NCBI GenBank assembly: GCA_015059865.1 | Contig: SUZP01000009.1 | Location: forward strand, 1-50,215 | Length of the DNA: 50,215 nucleotides | Direction of reading: 5' to 3' | From: Rikenellaceae bacterium | GTDB taxonomy: Bacteria; Bacteroidota; Bacteroidia; Bacteroidales; Rikenellaceae | In this document: positions 1 to 8,300 of the stretch, in pieces | Position numbering within the stretch: the first letter of the stretch is position 1 | How the letters are laid out: every line of letters starts with the position of its first letter | Notes under the pieces: generated by a model | What the model was told of the DNA's origin: nothing | Databases searched by the model: none | The model's input: the letters and a program-made list of their open reading frames with translations, nothing else | Translations under genes and position numbers: made by a program

Positions 1-169
1 CCTTTGCCACGCTGACATGGTAGTCCTTCAATTTTTGGGTTGGATTGAAATCCTTGCCCATCGACTCAAACGCTGCCGAACGAATTGTGCGGTTGCGAAG
101 AGTTACTTTGTCGTTGAGTTTGTAAGGTGTAAAGAGCTTTGACTCTTTGAGGTCCTTCTTCTCTGCCAT
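1..169 (-). CDS. NADH:flavin oxidoreductase, old yellow enzyme family (5' part, runs off the left edge)
   Basis: Only the first 56 codons are visible. After a short charged start (MAEKKDLKESK) the segment LFTPYKLND, then VTLRNRTIRSAA, matches the first barrel strand and FMN-proximal loop of the OYE / 2,4-dienoyl-CoA reductase family, whose usual form is LF.P..I....L.NRI..SA. These are flavin enzymes reducing activated C=C bonds. The ATG at 169 is the first start in frame. It lies 95 bp downstream of the steroid 5-alpha-reductase homologue on the same strand, so co-transcription is plausible. Bacterial bile-acid and steroid C=C reductases of the BaiCD/BaiH type belong to this superfamily, but the substrate cannot be read from this fragment. 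The family call is good; the specific role is inference. Confidence 0.75.
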   Translation of the reverse strand, partial: MAEKKDLKESKLFTPYKLNDKVTLRNRTIRSAAFESMGKDFNPTQKLKDYHVSVAK

Positions 170-181
170 ATTTTCTTGCTT

Positions 182-266
182 TTAGCCATTAGCTATTAAC
201 CATTGGCTGTTAATTAAAATCAAAAATTCCTTTAATTGTCAATTGTCAATTATCAATTGTCAATTT
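182..266. repeat. heptameric repeat arrays, TTAGCCA-like then AATTGTC-like
   Basis: In the gap between the OYE and 5-alpha-reductase genes, 182-214 reads as 7-bp units TAGCCAT, TAGCTAT, TAACCAT, TGGCTGT, and 233-266 as AATTGTC, AATTGTC, AATTATC, AATTGTC, AATTT. The second array reaches the stop codon of the 5-alpha-reductase gene. Unit sequences differ but the period of 7 is the same. Confidence 0.8.
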
Positions 267-1041
267 AATATAGGAACGGAATAATCCTTTTGCGGTTGAG
301 TTTTTTGAACTCCTCGCCAAACTCCTCCTCGTAGCGCTTGCGAAGGTCGCCTGCGCGAGGTGCAAGGTTTGCAAATGTCCACCACGCAAATACAACGCCC
401 GCTACCGACCACGAGGCGATGGCGTAGCCTACCCACTCCATAAACTCGCCAAAGTAGTTTGCCGAAGATACATAGCGGAACATACCGCCGTAAGGAATGT
501 AGTGCTTCTTGTCGCCCGGCTTGCGCAGGTGGCGAATGATGTAGTCCGAATGGAGGTTGGTGATGAAACCAAACAACCATACGCCAACACCGATGTAGAT
601 ATAAGGCTTGCAGAACCAATCTGCGTAGTAGTCAGGGAAATAGGTCGGCACGATAAAGAACAACCAACCGCCCTGCATCAATGCGTTGAGGGTGTTGAAG
701 GTCATTCCCATCAGCATAATCGATACGGGCATCTTCGAGTTGCCACGCAGCAACAATGGGAAGATGAACGAGCGTTGGAAGTAGTGGATTTGGATAATCG
801 AGAACAATACCATTGGTGTAAGTTCGGTAGTCATTCCGCCCAAGTACCAAAGTATCCACATCGCCACAAATACGGGTGCCTCCATCAATACCCACGCCAC
901 CTTGTTTGGCACGGGGAAGCCGAATTTCGGGTTGTAGAGGTAGCCGTAACCAGCCTTTACGAAGTGCAGTGCAACGAAGACAACAAGAGCTGTTGCCGCC
1001 ATCACAGCCAAGAAAATGTTGTAAGTAGAGAGTGTTATCAT
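265..1041 (-). CDS. steroid 5-alpha-reductase (SRD5A) family membrane protein
   Basis: A 258-aa multi-pass membrane protein, about the length of human SRD5A enzymes. The C-terminal third carries the family signature: IPYGGMFRYVSSANYFGEF, EWVGYAIASWS, NLAPRA, and the ending RKRIIPFLY. Family members reduce the 4,5 double bond of 3-oxo-4-ene steroids with NADPH inside the membrane. The start is set at the ATG at 1041, followed by a hydrophobic segment; the frame stays open upstream only to a TTG at 1068, which overlaps a -7 promoter box. The next gene downstream encodes an OYE-type reductase. In some gut Bacteroidales an SRD5A homologue has been linked to 5-alpha (allo) bile-acid formation; whether this one acts on bile acids, steroid hormones or an endogenous lipid is unknown. 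Family assignment is firm, substrate is inference. Confidence 0.88.
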   Translation of the reverse strand: MITLSTYNIFLAVMAATALVVFVALHFVKAGYGYLYNPKFGFPVPNKVAWVLMEAPVFVAMWILWYLGGMTTELTPMVLFSIIQIHYFQRSFIFPLLLRGNSKMPVSIMLMGMTFNTLNALMQGGWLFFIVPTYFPDYYADWFCKPYIYIGVGVWLFGFITNLHSDYIIRHLRKPGDKKHYIPYGGMFRYVSSANYFGEFMEWVGYAIASWSVAGVVFAWWTFANLAPRAGDLRKRYEEEFGEEFKKLNRKRIIPFLY

Positions 1042-1065
1042 ACTCGTTTGGGTATTAAAATCTGT

Positions 1066-1073
1066 CAAAGATA
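1066..1073 (-). promoter_or_regulatory. -7 promoter box TATCTTTG for the 5-alpha-reductase gene
   Basis: On the minus strand TATCTTTG matches the Bacteroidetes -7 consensus TAnnTTTG. Its 3' edge is 25 bp before the ATG at 1041. I see no TTTG at the ideal -33 distance, so the promoter is only half supported. Confidence 0.5.
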
Positions 1074-1124
1074 CGAATTATTATTCAATCGCATAACTTT
1101 TTTGCGCAAAAAAGATACGAGGAG

Positions 1125-2225
1125 TTACACATTGAATAAGAAATGCATGATATCGCCATCCTCTACGATGTACTCTTTGCCCTCGATGCCGATTTTGCCT
1201 GCATCGCGACACGCCTTCTCCGAGCCAAGAGCCACATAATCAGCATACTTGATAACCTCGGCACGGATAAATCCCTTCTCGAAGTCGGTGTGGATAACAC
1301 CTGCCGCCTGCGGAGCCTTCGTGCCCTTGCGGTAGGTCCAAGCGCGCGACTCGTCAGCTCCCGTAGTGAAGAATGTTTCGAGTTCGAGCAACTTGTAAGC
1401 CGCCTTAATCAAGCGATTTACACCCGACTCCTCCAAGCCCATATCCTCCAAGAACATCTGACGCTCCTCGTAGGTCTCCAACTCGGCAATATCCGCCTCG
1501 GTAGCCGCCGCCACGATAAGCATCTCGGCATTCTCGTTTGCGATAGCAGCCTTTACCGCCTCGGTGTGCGCATTGCCCGTTACGGCACTCGCCTCATCGA
1601 CATTGCAGACATAGAGTACAGGTTTGTCGGTCAAGAGGTTAAGGTCGCCCATAACCTTGCGCTCCTCCTTGTCGAGTTCGAGCGTGCGGGCGCACAATCC
1701 CTGCTCCAACACCTCCTTGTAACGCACGAGGATATCGTACTGACGCTTAGCCAACTTGTCGCCACCCGTCTGAGCCTGCTTTGCCACCTTTGCGATGCGG
1801 TTTTCGACCGTTTCGAGATCTTTGAGCTGCAACTCGGTATCGATAATGCCCTTGTCGCGTACGGGGTCTACCGTACCATCGACATGGGTGATGTTGTCGT
1901 TGTCGAAGCAACGCAATACATGGATAATAGCGTTTGTATTGCGAATATTTGCAAGGAACTTATTTCCGAGTCCCTCGCCCTTCGATGCGCCCTTTACCAA
2001 ACCTGCAATATCGACAATCTCGATAGTGGTGGGGATAACACGCTTTGGATTGTCAATCTCCGCCAACTTGACGAGTCGCTCGTCAGGTACGGTGATGATG
2101 CCGACATTCGGCTCGATAGTGCAGAAAGGGAAGTTTGCCGACTGCGCCTTTGCATTCGACAGACAGTTGAAAAGTGTCGATTTACCCACATTCGGGAGTC
2201 CGACTATGCCACATTGTAAAGCCAT
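1125..2225 (-). CDS. ychF: redox-regulated ATPase YchF (Obg-family P-loop protein)
   Basis: A 366-aa protein of normal YchF/OLA1 length. It begins MALQCGIVGLPNVGKSTLFN, which holds the P-loop; switch and Mg-binding regions include the stretch around NFPFCTIEPNVG and VDIAGLVKGASKGEGLGN. A coiled-coil insertion follows (about residues 130-195), and the C-terminal TGS domain ends GIEGKEYIVEDGDIMHFLFNV. YchF preferentially hydrolyses ATP and associates with ribosomes. Its stop is about 80 bp upstream of the 5-alpha-reductase start. The gap to the upstream nuclease gene (2226-2377) is filled with 7-bp repeat arrays. Confidence 0.97.
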   Translation of the reverse strand: MALQCGIVGLPNVGKSTLFNCLSNAKAQSANFPFCTIEPNVGIITVPDERLVKLAEIDNPKRVIPTTIEIVDIAGLVKGASKGEGLGNKFLANIRNTNAIIHVLRCFDNDNITHVDGTVDPVRDKGIIDTELQLKDLETVENRIAKVAKQAQTGGDKLAKRQYDILVRYKEVLEQGLCARTLELDKEERKVMGDLNLLTDKPVLYVCNVDEASAVTGNAHTEAVKAAIANENAEMLIVAAATEADIAELETYEERQMFLEDMGLEESGVNRLIKAAYKLLELETFFTTGADESRAWTYRKGTKAPQAAGVIHTDFEKGFIRAEVIKYADYVALGSEKACRDAGKIGIEGKEYIVEDGDIMHFLFNV

Positions 2226-2243
2226 AAGTTTCTACATTTTTCT

Positions 2244-2380
2244 TAATTGACAATTGACGAATTGACAATTGACAATTAAAGGTATTTATTTTTAATTCTT
2301 AATTCTTTGCATTTTGCATTTTGCATTTTGCATTTCTCTCGTCTCTCGTCTCTCGTCTCTCGTCTCTCGTCTCTCGTCTA
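2244..2380. repeat. composite of four different heptameric repeat arrays
   Basis: Four 7-bp-period arrays lie end to end: AATTGAC units (2244-2279), TTAATTC/TTTTTAA units (2287-2306), GCATTTT units (about 2308-2335) and GTCTCTC units (about 2334-2380, at least five near-perfect copies). The last array supplies the stop codon of the nuclease gene on the minus strand. Together they fill nearly the whole gap between ychF and the nuclease gene. Confidence 0.9.
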
Positions 2381-3151
2381 ATCGTACAGTTCGTTTAGTA
2401 TTCGTGCCAATCGCAAGCCGCCCGAAAGCAGCTGCTTCTCAATTACGGGAGCGTAGTATGCGATGTAGTCGTACGATACCTTGCTCTTTTCGGGTGTAGC
2501 CTTGTAAATCTCGGTCGCTATGGCGTGGCTCTCGTTGAGCCAATCCGTTGCTGTACCCCTCGACAACTCGGCTTTGCGCTCTGCGGTGCAGTAGCGGTTG
2601 AGTTGCTGCTCCCACTCGGTATAACTCCACTTGTGAGCCGCCTCGACAAGTGCCGTATCCCACAACGAGTGCAACTTCGTATCCTTGTTGAAGAACTTGA
2701 CAATCACCTCGTTGCCGCCTCTGTCGCTCAAACGACCTGCGTGCATCGGGCAGTGGATATCGCCTACAAGGTGTATCAACATTCTCAGTCGTACGCTCTC
2801 CTGCTCTGCCGAGAGTTTGCCACTCTTAATCTCGGCAATGATGCTGTTTATGGCGGTTACCACATCGCCTTTCTCGTTCTTGGGCATTGTGTTGTAGGTG
2901 TAACCCTCATCGACATTGGCGTAGTGCCAGGTTTTGGTGTAGCGATATTGGTCGCTGTAACTTGCATTGTCGAGCCAATTGGCGAAGTAGACCAACGAGT
3001 GGTCGCCCAGCTTCTTGACCACCTTCTGATACGCTTCGGGCGTTAGGTTACACTCGGCAATATACGCCACCACATCGTGCCCCTTCTGCCCCCAACCGAA
3101 TGAGGGAAGGTAAGACAACAATGCAACAACTATAATAATATACCGCTTCAT
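2378..3151 (-). CDS. S1/P1-family zinc nuclease, exported
   Basis: A 257-aa protein with an N-terminal signal peptide (MKRYIIIVVALLSYLPSFG) and then WGQKGHDVVAYIAE, so the mature N-terminal Trp and nearby His can act as zinc ligands, as in nuclease P1. Further ligand motifs are in place: FANWLDNA, WHYANVDEG, HLVGDIHCPMHAG, D.GGN and LHSLWDTALVE. Such enzymes cleave single-stranded nucleic acids and 3'-nucleotides in the periplasm or outside the cell. The ATG at 3151 is preferred over the TTG at 3157 because it gives a standard signal peptide. It lies 34 bp after rho on the same strand. The stop codon falls inside a heptamer array. Confidence 0.92.
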   Translation of the reverse strand: MKRYIIIVVALLSYLPSFGWGQKGHDVVAYIAECNLTPEAYQKVVKKLGDHSLVYFANWLDNASYSDQYRYTKTWHYANVDEGYTYNTMPKNEKGDVVTAINSIIAEIKSGKLSAEQESVRLRMLIHLVGDIHCPMHAGRLSDRGGNEVIVKFFNKDTKLHSLWDTALVEAAHKWSYTEWEQQLNRYCTAERKAELSRGTATDWLNESHAIATEIYKATPEKSKVSYDYIAYYAPVIEKQLLSGGLRLARILNELYD

Positions 3152-3152
3152 T

Positions 3153-3183
3153 ATCAATTGTCAATTCTTCAATTGTCAATTTG
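3153..3183. repeat. AATTGTC heptameric repeat between rho and the nuclease gene
   Basis: TATCAATTGTCAATTCTTC and then AATTGTCAATTTG: short copies of the AATTGTC family fill the whole 34-bp spacer between rho and the nuclease start. Confidence 0.75.
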
Positions 3184-3185
3184 AA

Positions 3186-4832
3186 TTATTGGTTCATCGT
3201 AGCGAGGAACTCCTCGTTTGTGCGAGTGAGAGTCATCTGCTTTTCGAGGAACTCCATAGCCTCGACAGGTGTCATATCCGAGAGGTACTTGCGGAGAACC
3301 CAAGTGCGCTGCATCATCTCGCGCGAGATAAGTAAATCCTCACGGCGCGTACTCGATGCCACAACATCTACGGCAGGATAGATGCGCTTGTTGGCGATGC
3401 GGCGGTCGAGCTGCAACTCCATATTACCCGTACCCTTGAACTCCTCGAAGATAACCTCATCCATCTTCGAGCCCGTCTCGATAAGGGCTGTGGCGATGAT
3501 GGTGAGTGAGCCTCTCTCCTCGGTGTTACGCGCAGCACCAAAGAAACGCTTTGGCTTGTGGAGCGCGTTGGCATCGACACCTCCCGACAACACCTTACCC
3601 GAAGCAGGCTGCACAGAGTTGTAGGCGCGAGCCAAACGGGTGATAGAGTCCAACAGAATAACTACATCGTGTCCGCACTCAACCATACGCTTTGCCTTTT
3701 CGAGAACCATCTCGGCCACCTTGACATGGCGCGAAGCCTGCTCGTCGAAGGTTGAAGATACCACCTCGGCCTTTACATTGCGAGCCATCTCGGTAACCTC
3801 CTCAGGTCGCTCGTCAATGAGGAGCACTATCATATAGACCTCAGGGTGATTGTCCGATATGGCGTTGGCAAGGCTCTGCAAAATCATTGTTTTACCCGTC
3901 TTAGGCTGTGCCACGATAAGGGCGCGCTGTCCCTTGCCGATAGGGGAGAAGAGGTCTACAATACGATTTGTGATGTTGTTGTGTCCTGCTCCCGTAAGGT
4001 TGAACTTCTCGCTTGGAAAGAGTGGGGTGAGATACTCGAACTGCACGCGGTCACGCACAAGGTCGGGCTCCAAGCCGTTAATCTTGGTGATGCGCACGAG
4101 AGGGAAGTATCGCTCACCCTCCTTTGGTGGGCGGATAATTCCCGATACGGTGTCGCCAGCCTTCAAGCCAAACAACTTAATCTGCGATGGCGATACATAT
4201 ATATCATCGGGCGAGTTGAGATACTTGTAGTCTGACGAGCGCAGGAAACCGTAACCATCAGGTATAAGTTCCAAGACACCCTCGCCATAGACCTCTGCCG
4301 TGAAGTCGTCTTTGGTTATAGGTCGCTCCTCTTGCATCTCCTGAGGCTCGCGAGCCTCCTCTTGCTTGGTGGCAACATCTACATTGTCGGCCTTTTGCAC
4401 CTCGTTCTTCTCCTCGGTTGTAGGCTGTGGAACCTTCTCCGCAGCTTCACTCTTTGGCTTGCGACCACGCTTTTTAGGCTGTGGCACAGGCTCCTCCGAT
4501 GCAACATTCTCGGAGGGGGTAGCAGCCTCTTCTGCAACCTTTGTGTCGCCACTCTCTTCGGCAATCTTCTTGGTGGCCTCCACCTTCACCGCGCCAAGAC
4601 GAGCACGCTTGCGCTTTTGTGGCGCAGGAGCAACGGCTTCTGCTGCAACTTCGACAGCGACCTCCTCGTTTAGTCTCTCCGAGTTCTCTCTATTCTCCTC
4701 GGCGGCACCTATCGACGATATGCGAGCGATTAACTCTCTCTTTGATAATTTTTCCTCTGTGATACCGAGCACTTTTGCGATTTCGCGCAACTCGGCAACT
4801 GTTTTGCCTTGAATAGCAATTAAATCCTCCAT
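3186..4832 (-). CDS. rho: transcription termination factor Rho
   Basis: A 548-aa Rho, longer than the 419-aa E. coli protein because of a charged, low-complexity insert (about residues 50-165, rich in E, K, A and [12 protein letters not shown] basic patches) typical of Bacteroidetes Rho. The order is an N-terminal Rho-N helix bundle ([20 protein letters not shown]), the insert, the RNA-binding cold-shock domain ([20 protein letters not shown]), then the RecA-like motor with Walker [14 protein letters not shown], Walker [17 protein letters not shown] and the Q/R-loop region [20 protein letters not shown]. It terminates untranslated transcripts by ATP-driven RNA translocation. A -7 box (TATATTTG, minus, 4917-4924) lies about 85 bp upstream. 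Confidence 0.97.
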   Translation of the reverse strand: MEDLIAIQGKTVAELREIAKVLGITEEKLSKRELIARISSIGAAEENRENSERLNEEVAVEVAAEAVAPAPQKRKRARLGAVKVEATKKIAEESGDTKVAEEAATPSENVASEEPVPQPKKRGRKPKSEAAEKVPQPTTEEKNEVQKADNVDVATKQEEAREPQEMQEERPITKDDFTAEVYGEGVLELIPDGYGFLRSSDYKYLNSPDDIYVSPSQIKLFGLKAGDTVSGIIRPPKEGERYFPLVRITKINGLEPDLVRDRVQFEYLTPLFPSEKFNLTGAGHNNITNRIVDLFSPIGKGQRALIVAQPKTGKTMILQSLANAISDNHPEVYMIVLLIDERPEEVTEMARNVKAEVVSSTFDEQASRHVKVAEMVLEKAKRMVECGHDVVILLDSITRLARAYNSVQPASGKVLSGGVDANALHKPKRFFGAARNTEERGSLTIIATALIETGSKMDEVIFEEFKGTGNMELQLDRRIANKRIYPAVDVVASSTRREDLLISREMMQRTWVLRKYLSDMTPVEAMEFLEKQMTLTRTNEEFLATMNQ

Positions 4833-4976
4833 AATCTCAATTTTCTGCGATTTTCGTCATTGGCCGAACGACCAATGGTTATACGGGCGTCTATTTTGTA
4901 GCCCCAAATAACGATGCAAATATAGTGCTTTTATTGTAAATAAAAAATATTTTTTCAACTTTTAACTTTCTGCGCA

Positions 4977-5056
4977 CCCCAGTAACCCCCAGTAAAGGGC
5001 GGAACGCCCGCCCCCAGTAAAACACCGCAGGTGTGTCCCCAGTAAACCCCAGTAAA
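4977..5056 (+). repeat. CCCCAGTAAA repeats separated by triloop palindromes (copy A)
   Basis: Five copies of CCCCAGTAA(A) start at 4977, 4987, 5012, 5037 and 5047. Between them sit two short perfect palindromes with 3-nt loops: GGGCG-GAA-CGCCC (4997-5009) and ACACC-GCA-GGTGT (5022-5034). The same modules recur in inverted orientation at 8823-8906, on the other side of the surface-lipoprotein gene. Confidence 0.85.
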
Positions 5057-5103
5057 TTCTGCGCCGTGATAAGGGTAGGAGTTCCGACAAGCCACCCAAA
5101 AAA

Positions 5104-5130
5104 AGGAGCTTGCGCATCACTGCGCAAGCC
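5104..5130 (-). terminator. possible hairpin terminator after the small peptide gene
   Basis: The sequence AGGAGCTTGCGCA, a 4-nt loop, then TGCGCAAGCCCCT forms a stem on either strand 36-62 bp after the 44-codon gene stop. On the minus strand it is followed by CTTTTTTTGG, giving a U tract. It would end the lipoprotein/peptide transcript. Confidence 0.6.
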
Positions 5131-5165
5131 CCTCACCTAATTAAATTAAACCAAACCAAACAAAT

Positions 5166-5300
5166 TTACCAACTTGTTTCATCTTTCTCGCCTGGAAGTC
5201 CCGGCAACTCGTAACCGCCATTGCCTCCACTTACTTGGTAGCCGCGCTCGGCTGCTACCTCATACGCCATAACCTCTGGAACAATATATGTCTTTCTCAT
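5166..5300 (-). CDS. 44-aa peptide, YIVPEV family, downstream of a surface lipoprotein
   Basis: ATG at 5300, stop TAA at 5166-5168. The product begins MRKTYIVPEVMAYEVAAERG, continues with a glycine-rich turn and PGLPGE, and ends DETSW. It starts 26 bp after the stop of the 1131-aa lipoprotein gene on the same strand, so the two are almost certainly co-transcribed. The pattern Y(I/L).P(E/D)V......V..E.G(Y/F) is shared with the 45-aa gene at 50037-50174, which also adjoins a probable lipoprotein. There is no signal peptide or membrane segment. Similar short peptide ORFs beside surface proteins are common in Bacteroidales; their function is unknown to me. Codon choice and position, not similarity to a known protein, support it as real. 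Confidence 0.65.
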   Translation of the reverse strand: MRKTYIVPEVMAYEVAAERGYQVSGGNGGYELPGLPGEKDETSW

Positions 5301-5326
5301 AACTCTTACTTTTTAATTATAAATTC

Positions 5327-8300
5327 TTAATTTCCCCAAGTGCCGTAATCAATAGCATCCTTGCTTTCCAAGAATAATACACCTTCATACTCTGTACGGT
5401 TCTCGCGAATACCGATAGCATAGTCGAATATATTTGTTGCTGTGAGGTCGGTAAACTGGCCAACAGCCTTACCATCAGCACCAATGGTTACAGCAGTTGC
5501 GATGCGACCACCAAGCTTCACATTTGAAAATGCAGGAGTCTTGACAGTTGTAGTTGTCTCGCCAGTAGTCTCATCGGTCGATGTTGATGTTGTAACAACA
5601 TCACCTGTACCCATACCCACATTTGGACAAGGGCTATATGTGCCATCTCCATTATCTATACAAGCGATAATATCGCAGTGTACCTGAGTGTCTCTATATC
5701 CTCTATCACTCGAATACATCGTTCCCTGAATACCTCCAACATGGAGCAATGGATAGCTCTCATTATTATCTGCATCAACAATCTTGACAAGCTTGGTAAG
5801 GACAGTGATATTACCTGTATTGATAAACGACTCCAAACTCCTTGTTGAGTTGAAGTTATCGCCTGCAATGCCACCTACATAGGTGTTGCCGTTCGCTGTA
5901 CCCTCGAAAATAATATCTCCCTTGTTGAGGGCTGCGCCTTTGTTGCTGTCGCCACTGGTTACATTATTTCCGTTCCAGTAACCAAAGATACCTCCCATAT
6001 TCCATCGGCCTTTTGTTGCAGCATCCTTGGTTACATGTAGTTTGCCTTCGTTGGTAAGCAAACTGTTGTTATAGACATAGAAGTTAGAGTTACGGCCATA
6101 TCCAATAACACCACCGACATTACGGTCACTGGCAGATGTACAAGTCATACCAAATTCGATGTCACCCTTATTCACTACGGTTTTCTGGTTTCGGATATAA
6201 ATTCTCGATGCTTTCGAAGCGGATCCGTGTTGCCCAACAATACCACCGCACATGATATAACCATTTGATGTACCAGAGAAGGTAATATCCGCCTTATCTG
6301 AGTTAATTGCTCCGTTGTACATATCTACTTGCGACCATGTTGTTACTAAACCTATAATTCCACCAATATAGGTTGTTGCGTGTGTACCACTGATAGTAAT
6401 AGCTCCCTCGTTTAATGCCTCATCGTTAAATTTGATACTGCTGTATGTACCGACAGTATCAGTAGCACCCTCCTTAGCATGTCCTGTTGAAAGAGTTGCA
6501 ACCAGACCGCCAACGAACAACTCACTGGAAACTGTTCCCGAAACCGAAATATCGCCAGTCGCACTATTTGTAGCCTTCTTATCAAATACAATGGTAATCG
6601 CCTCCTTGTTGTGTCCGAGCAGACCTGCAATAAACAAATCAGGCGTTGTTCCACCAAAAGTCATTGCACCCTCGTTTACAGCATCGCCATTGAAGGTGAG
6701 CGCACACTTACCCAGTGTTGTGTATGACAAGAGACCTGCCATATAGACATTGTCGGTATGCTTGCCTTCTACGCTAATGCTTCCCTTATTAGTTACAGAG
6801 CTATTGAAAGTTACAGTAGAGCCGTTATCAGGCACACCAATCACTCCTCCAAGTCGGAGACCCGGAGATGAACCAGAGATAACAATATTACCCTTATTAA
6901 CTACCTCACCTTCGAAGGTAATGTGGACATTAACAGTCGGATAACCGAATATACCTCCTAAGCGGTTGTAATTATTGATGTTTGCTCCACTCATAGATAT
7001 CGAGCCATTATTTGTAGTCTTACCTGCAAATGTAAAGACCTTCGGACTACCGCTTGTTCCATTTGAATAACCAATCATACCACCGATATTACAGCCTCGT
7101 GTATTAGCTTTAATATTGATATTGCCATTGTTTACACTATTCTCAAATGTTGCCACCGATTGCGCACCGCGATAGCATCCAACAAATCCGCCTATATAAG
7201 CTATTACTCTGGTCTGAGTTCCCTCATTCCAAGTGATATTACCATTATTTGTACAGTTGTAGAACGATACAAAGCGGTCTGCATCGGATACATCTGTGTA
7301 GGCTACAAAACCTCCCAAGGCGAAATTTATATTCGATGCCTGACCCTCAGGCATTGCAGATTTAATAACTACATTCGCATTGTTTACACAACTCTTAAAA
7401 TCTACACCCTTAGCAATACCTACAAAGGTTCCGGCAGAGTTATCTGCAAATGCAGTAGCAGTAGATGATGTGTTGTTGATAGTAATCGTACCACTTGTAG
7501 AGCAGTTTTCAAATACCGAAGGGCCCTCTTCGGTAATAGATGTTACTCTGCGAGCAAAAGCACCAGTTGTAGGTTTACCCGTCTGCTCGATATTTACTTC
7601 CAGATGCAAACCCTTGAACGAAGCAGAGGTAGTTTCAAACAATGGAGCATACAAACCCTTGATAGCGTAGCCGTTACCGGTTATTGTTCCGATGTAATTT
7701 GGCGCATTGATTGGCTCCCAAGCAGGATAATTTACATCGCCAGCATCTGGCACCTCAACATCATTTACAAAAATAGCATTAAGAGTTGAGCCACCCTCAA
7801 CTGCCTCCTTGAACTTGATTAAGTCACCATAATTAGCAATTAGATACACCTCAGGATTAGTCGCCGTCTCAGCCGTAGTAGCTGGCTCAAATACAATATT
7901 GCTTGTAAACTCGCGCACTGTACCTGCGTTAATAGGTTTGGTGGTGTTGGTTTTTATGGTAGTGAACATTACGCCATCGGCACTCTCCAAAGTTATATAC
8001 AACTCGCCATATACACCGGCAGGAACTGCTACATGAATATAGGCAGGATTCTCGCTTGTCGATGTACCCACTGGTACTGGGAAACCTGCGTTGCTTGCAG
8101 CCTTGTAGGTGATAACCTTAGTTGCACCCTTAGTTGCAGTGAGTTTGCCCTCTGCATCAACATTGAACGCTCCTGCGATAGGCTTGCGGTCTACGGTCGA
8201 GATACGCACCTCTTCAATAAATGCAGGCGCCTCTGTTCCGCTAACGATGCCAATCTTCAAAACACCAGTCAAGTGTTTGAGAGTAACATTGTTAAGGTCG

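Larger units (their letters stand above)
4833..5165. other. intergenic region upstream of rho: -7 box and GC-rich palindromic repeat
   Basis: This stretch holds a TATATTTG box on the minus strand (4917-4924), AT-rich leader sequence, the CCCCAGTAAA/palindrome repeat at 4977-5056, and a short GC-rich inverted sequence around 5104-5130 (AGGAGCTTGCGCA / TGCGCAAGCCCCT) that can form a hairpin downstream of the small peptide gene. The 81-codon minus frame through the repeat is judged non-coding. Confidence 0.6.

Noticed and set aside
182..266. Possible CRISPR-like array
   Set aside because: Repeats are 7 bp, contiguous and without spacers; no cas genes are present anywhere in the window.
502..1239. 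245-codon plus ORF opposite the 5-alpha-reductase gene
   Set aside because: It is antisense to a clear SRD5A-family gene and shows no family features.
4891..5136. 81-codon minus ORF near the CCCCAGTAAA repeat
   Set aside because: It is made mainly of the palindromic repeat and AT-rich leader; no domain, and it overlaps a promoter box.
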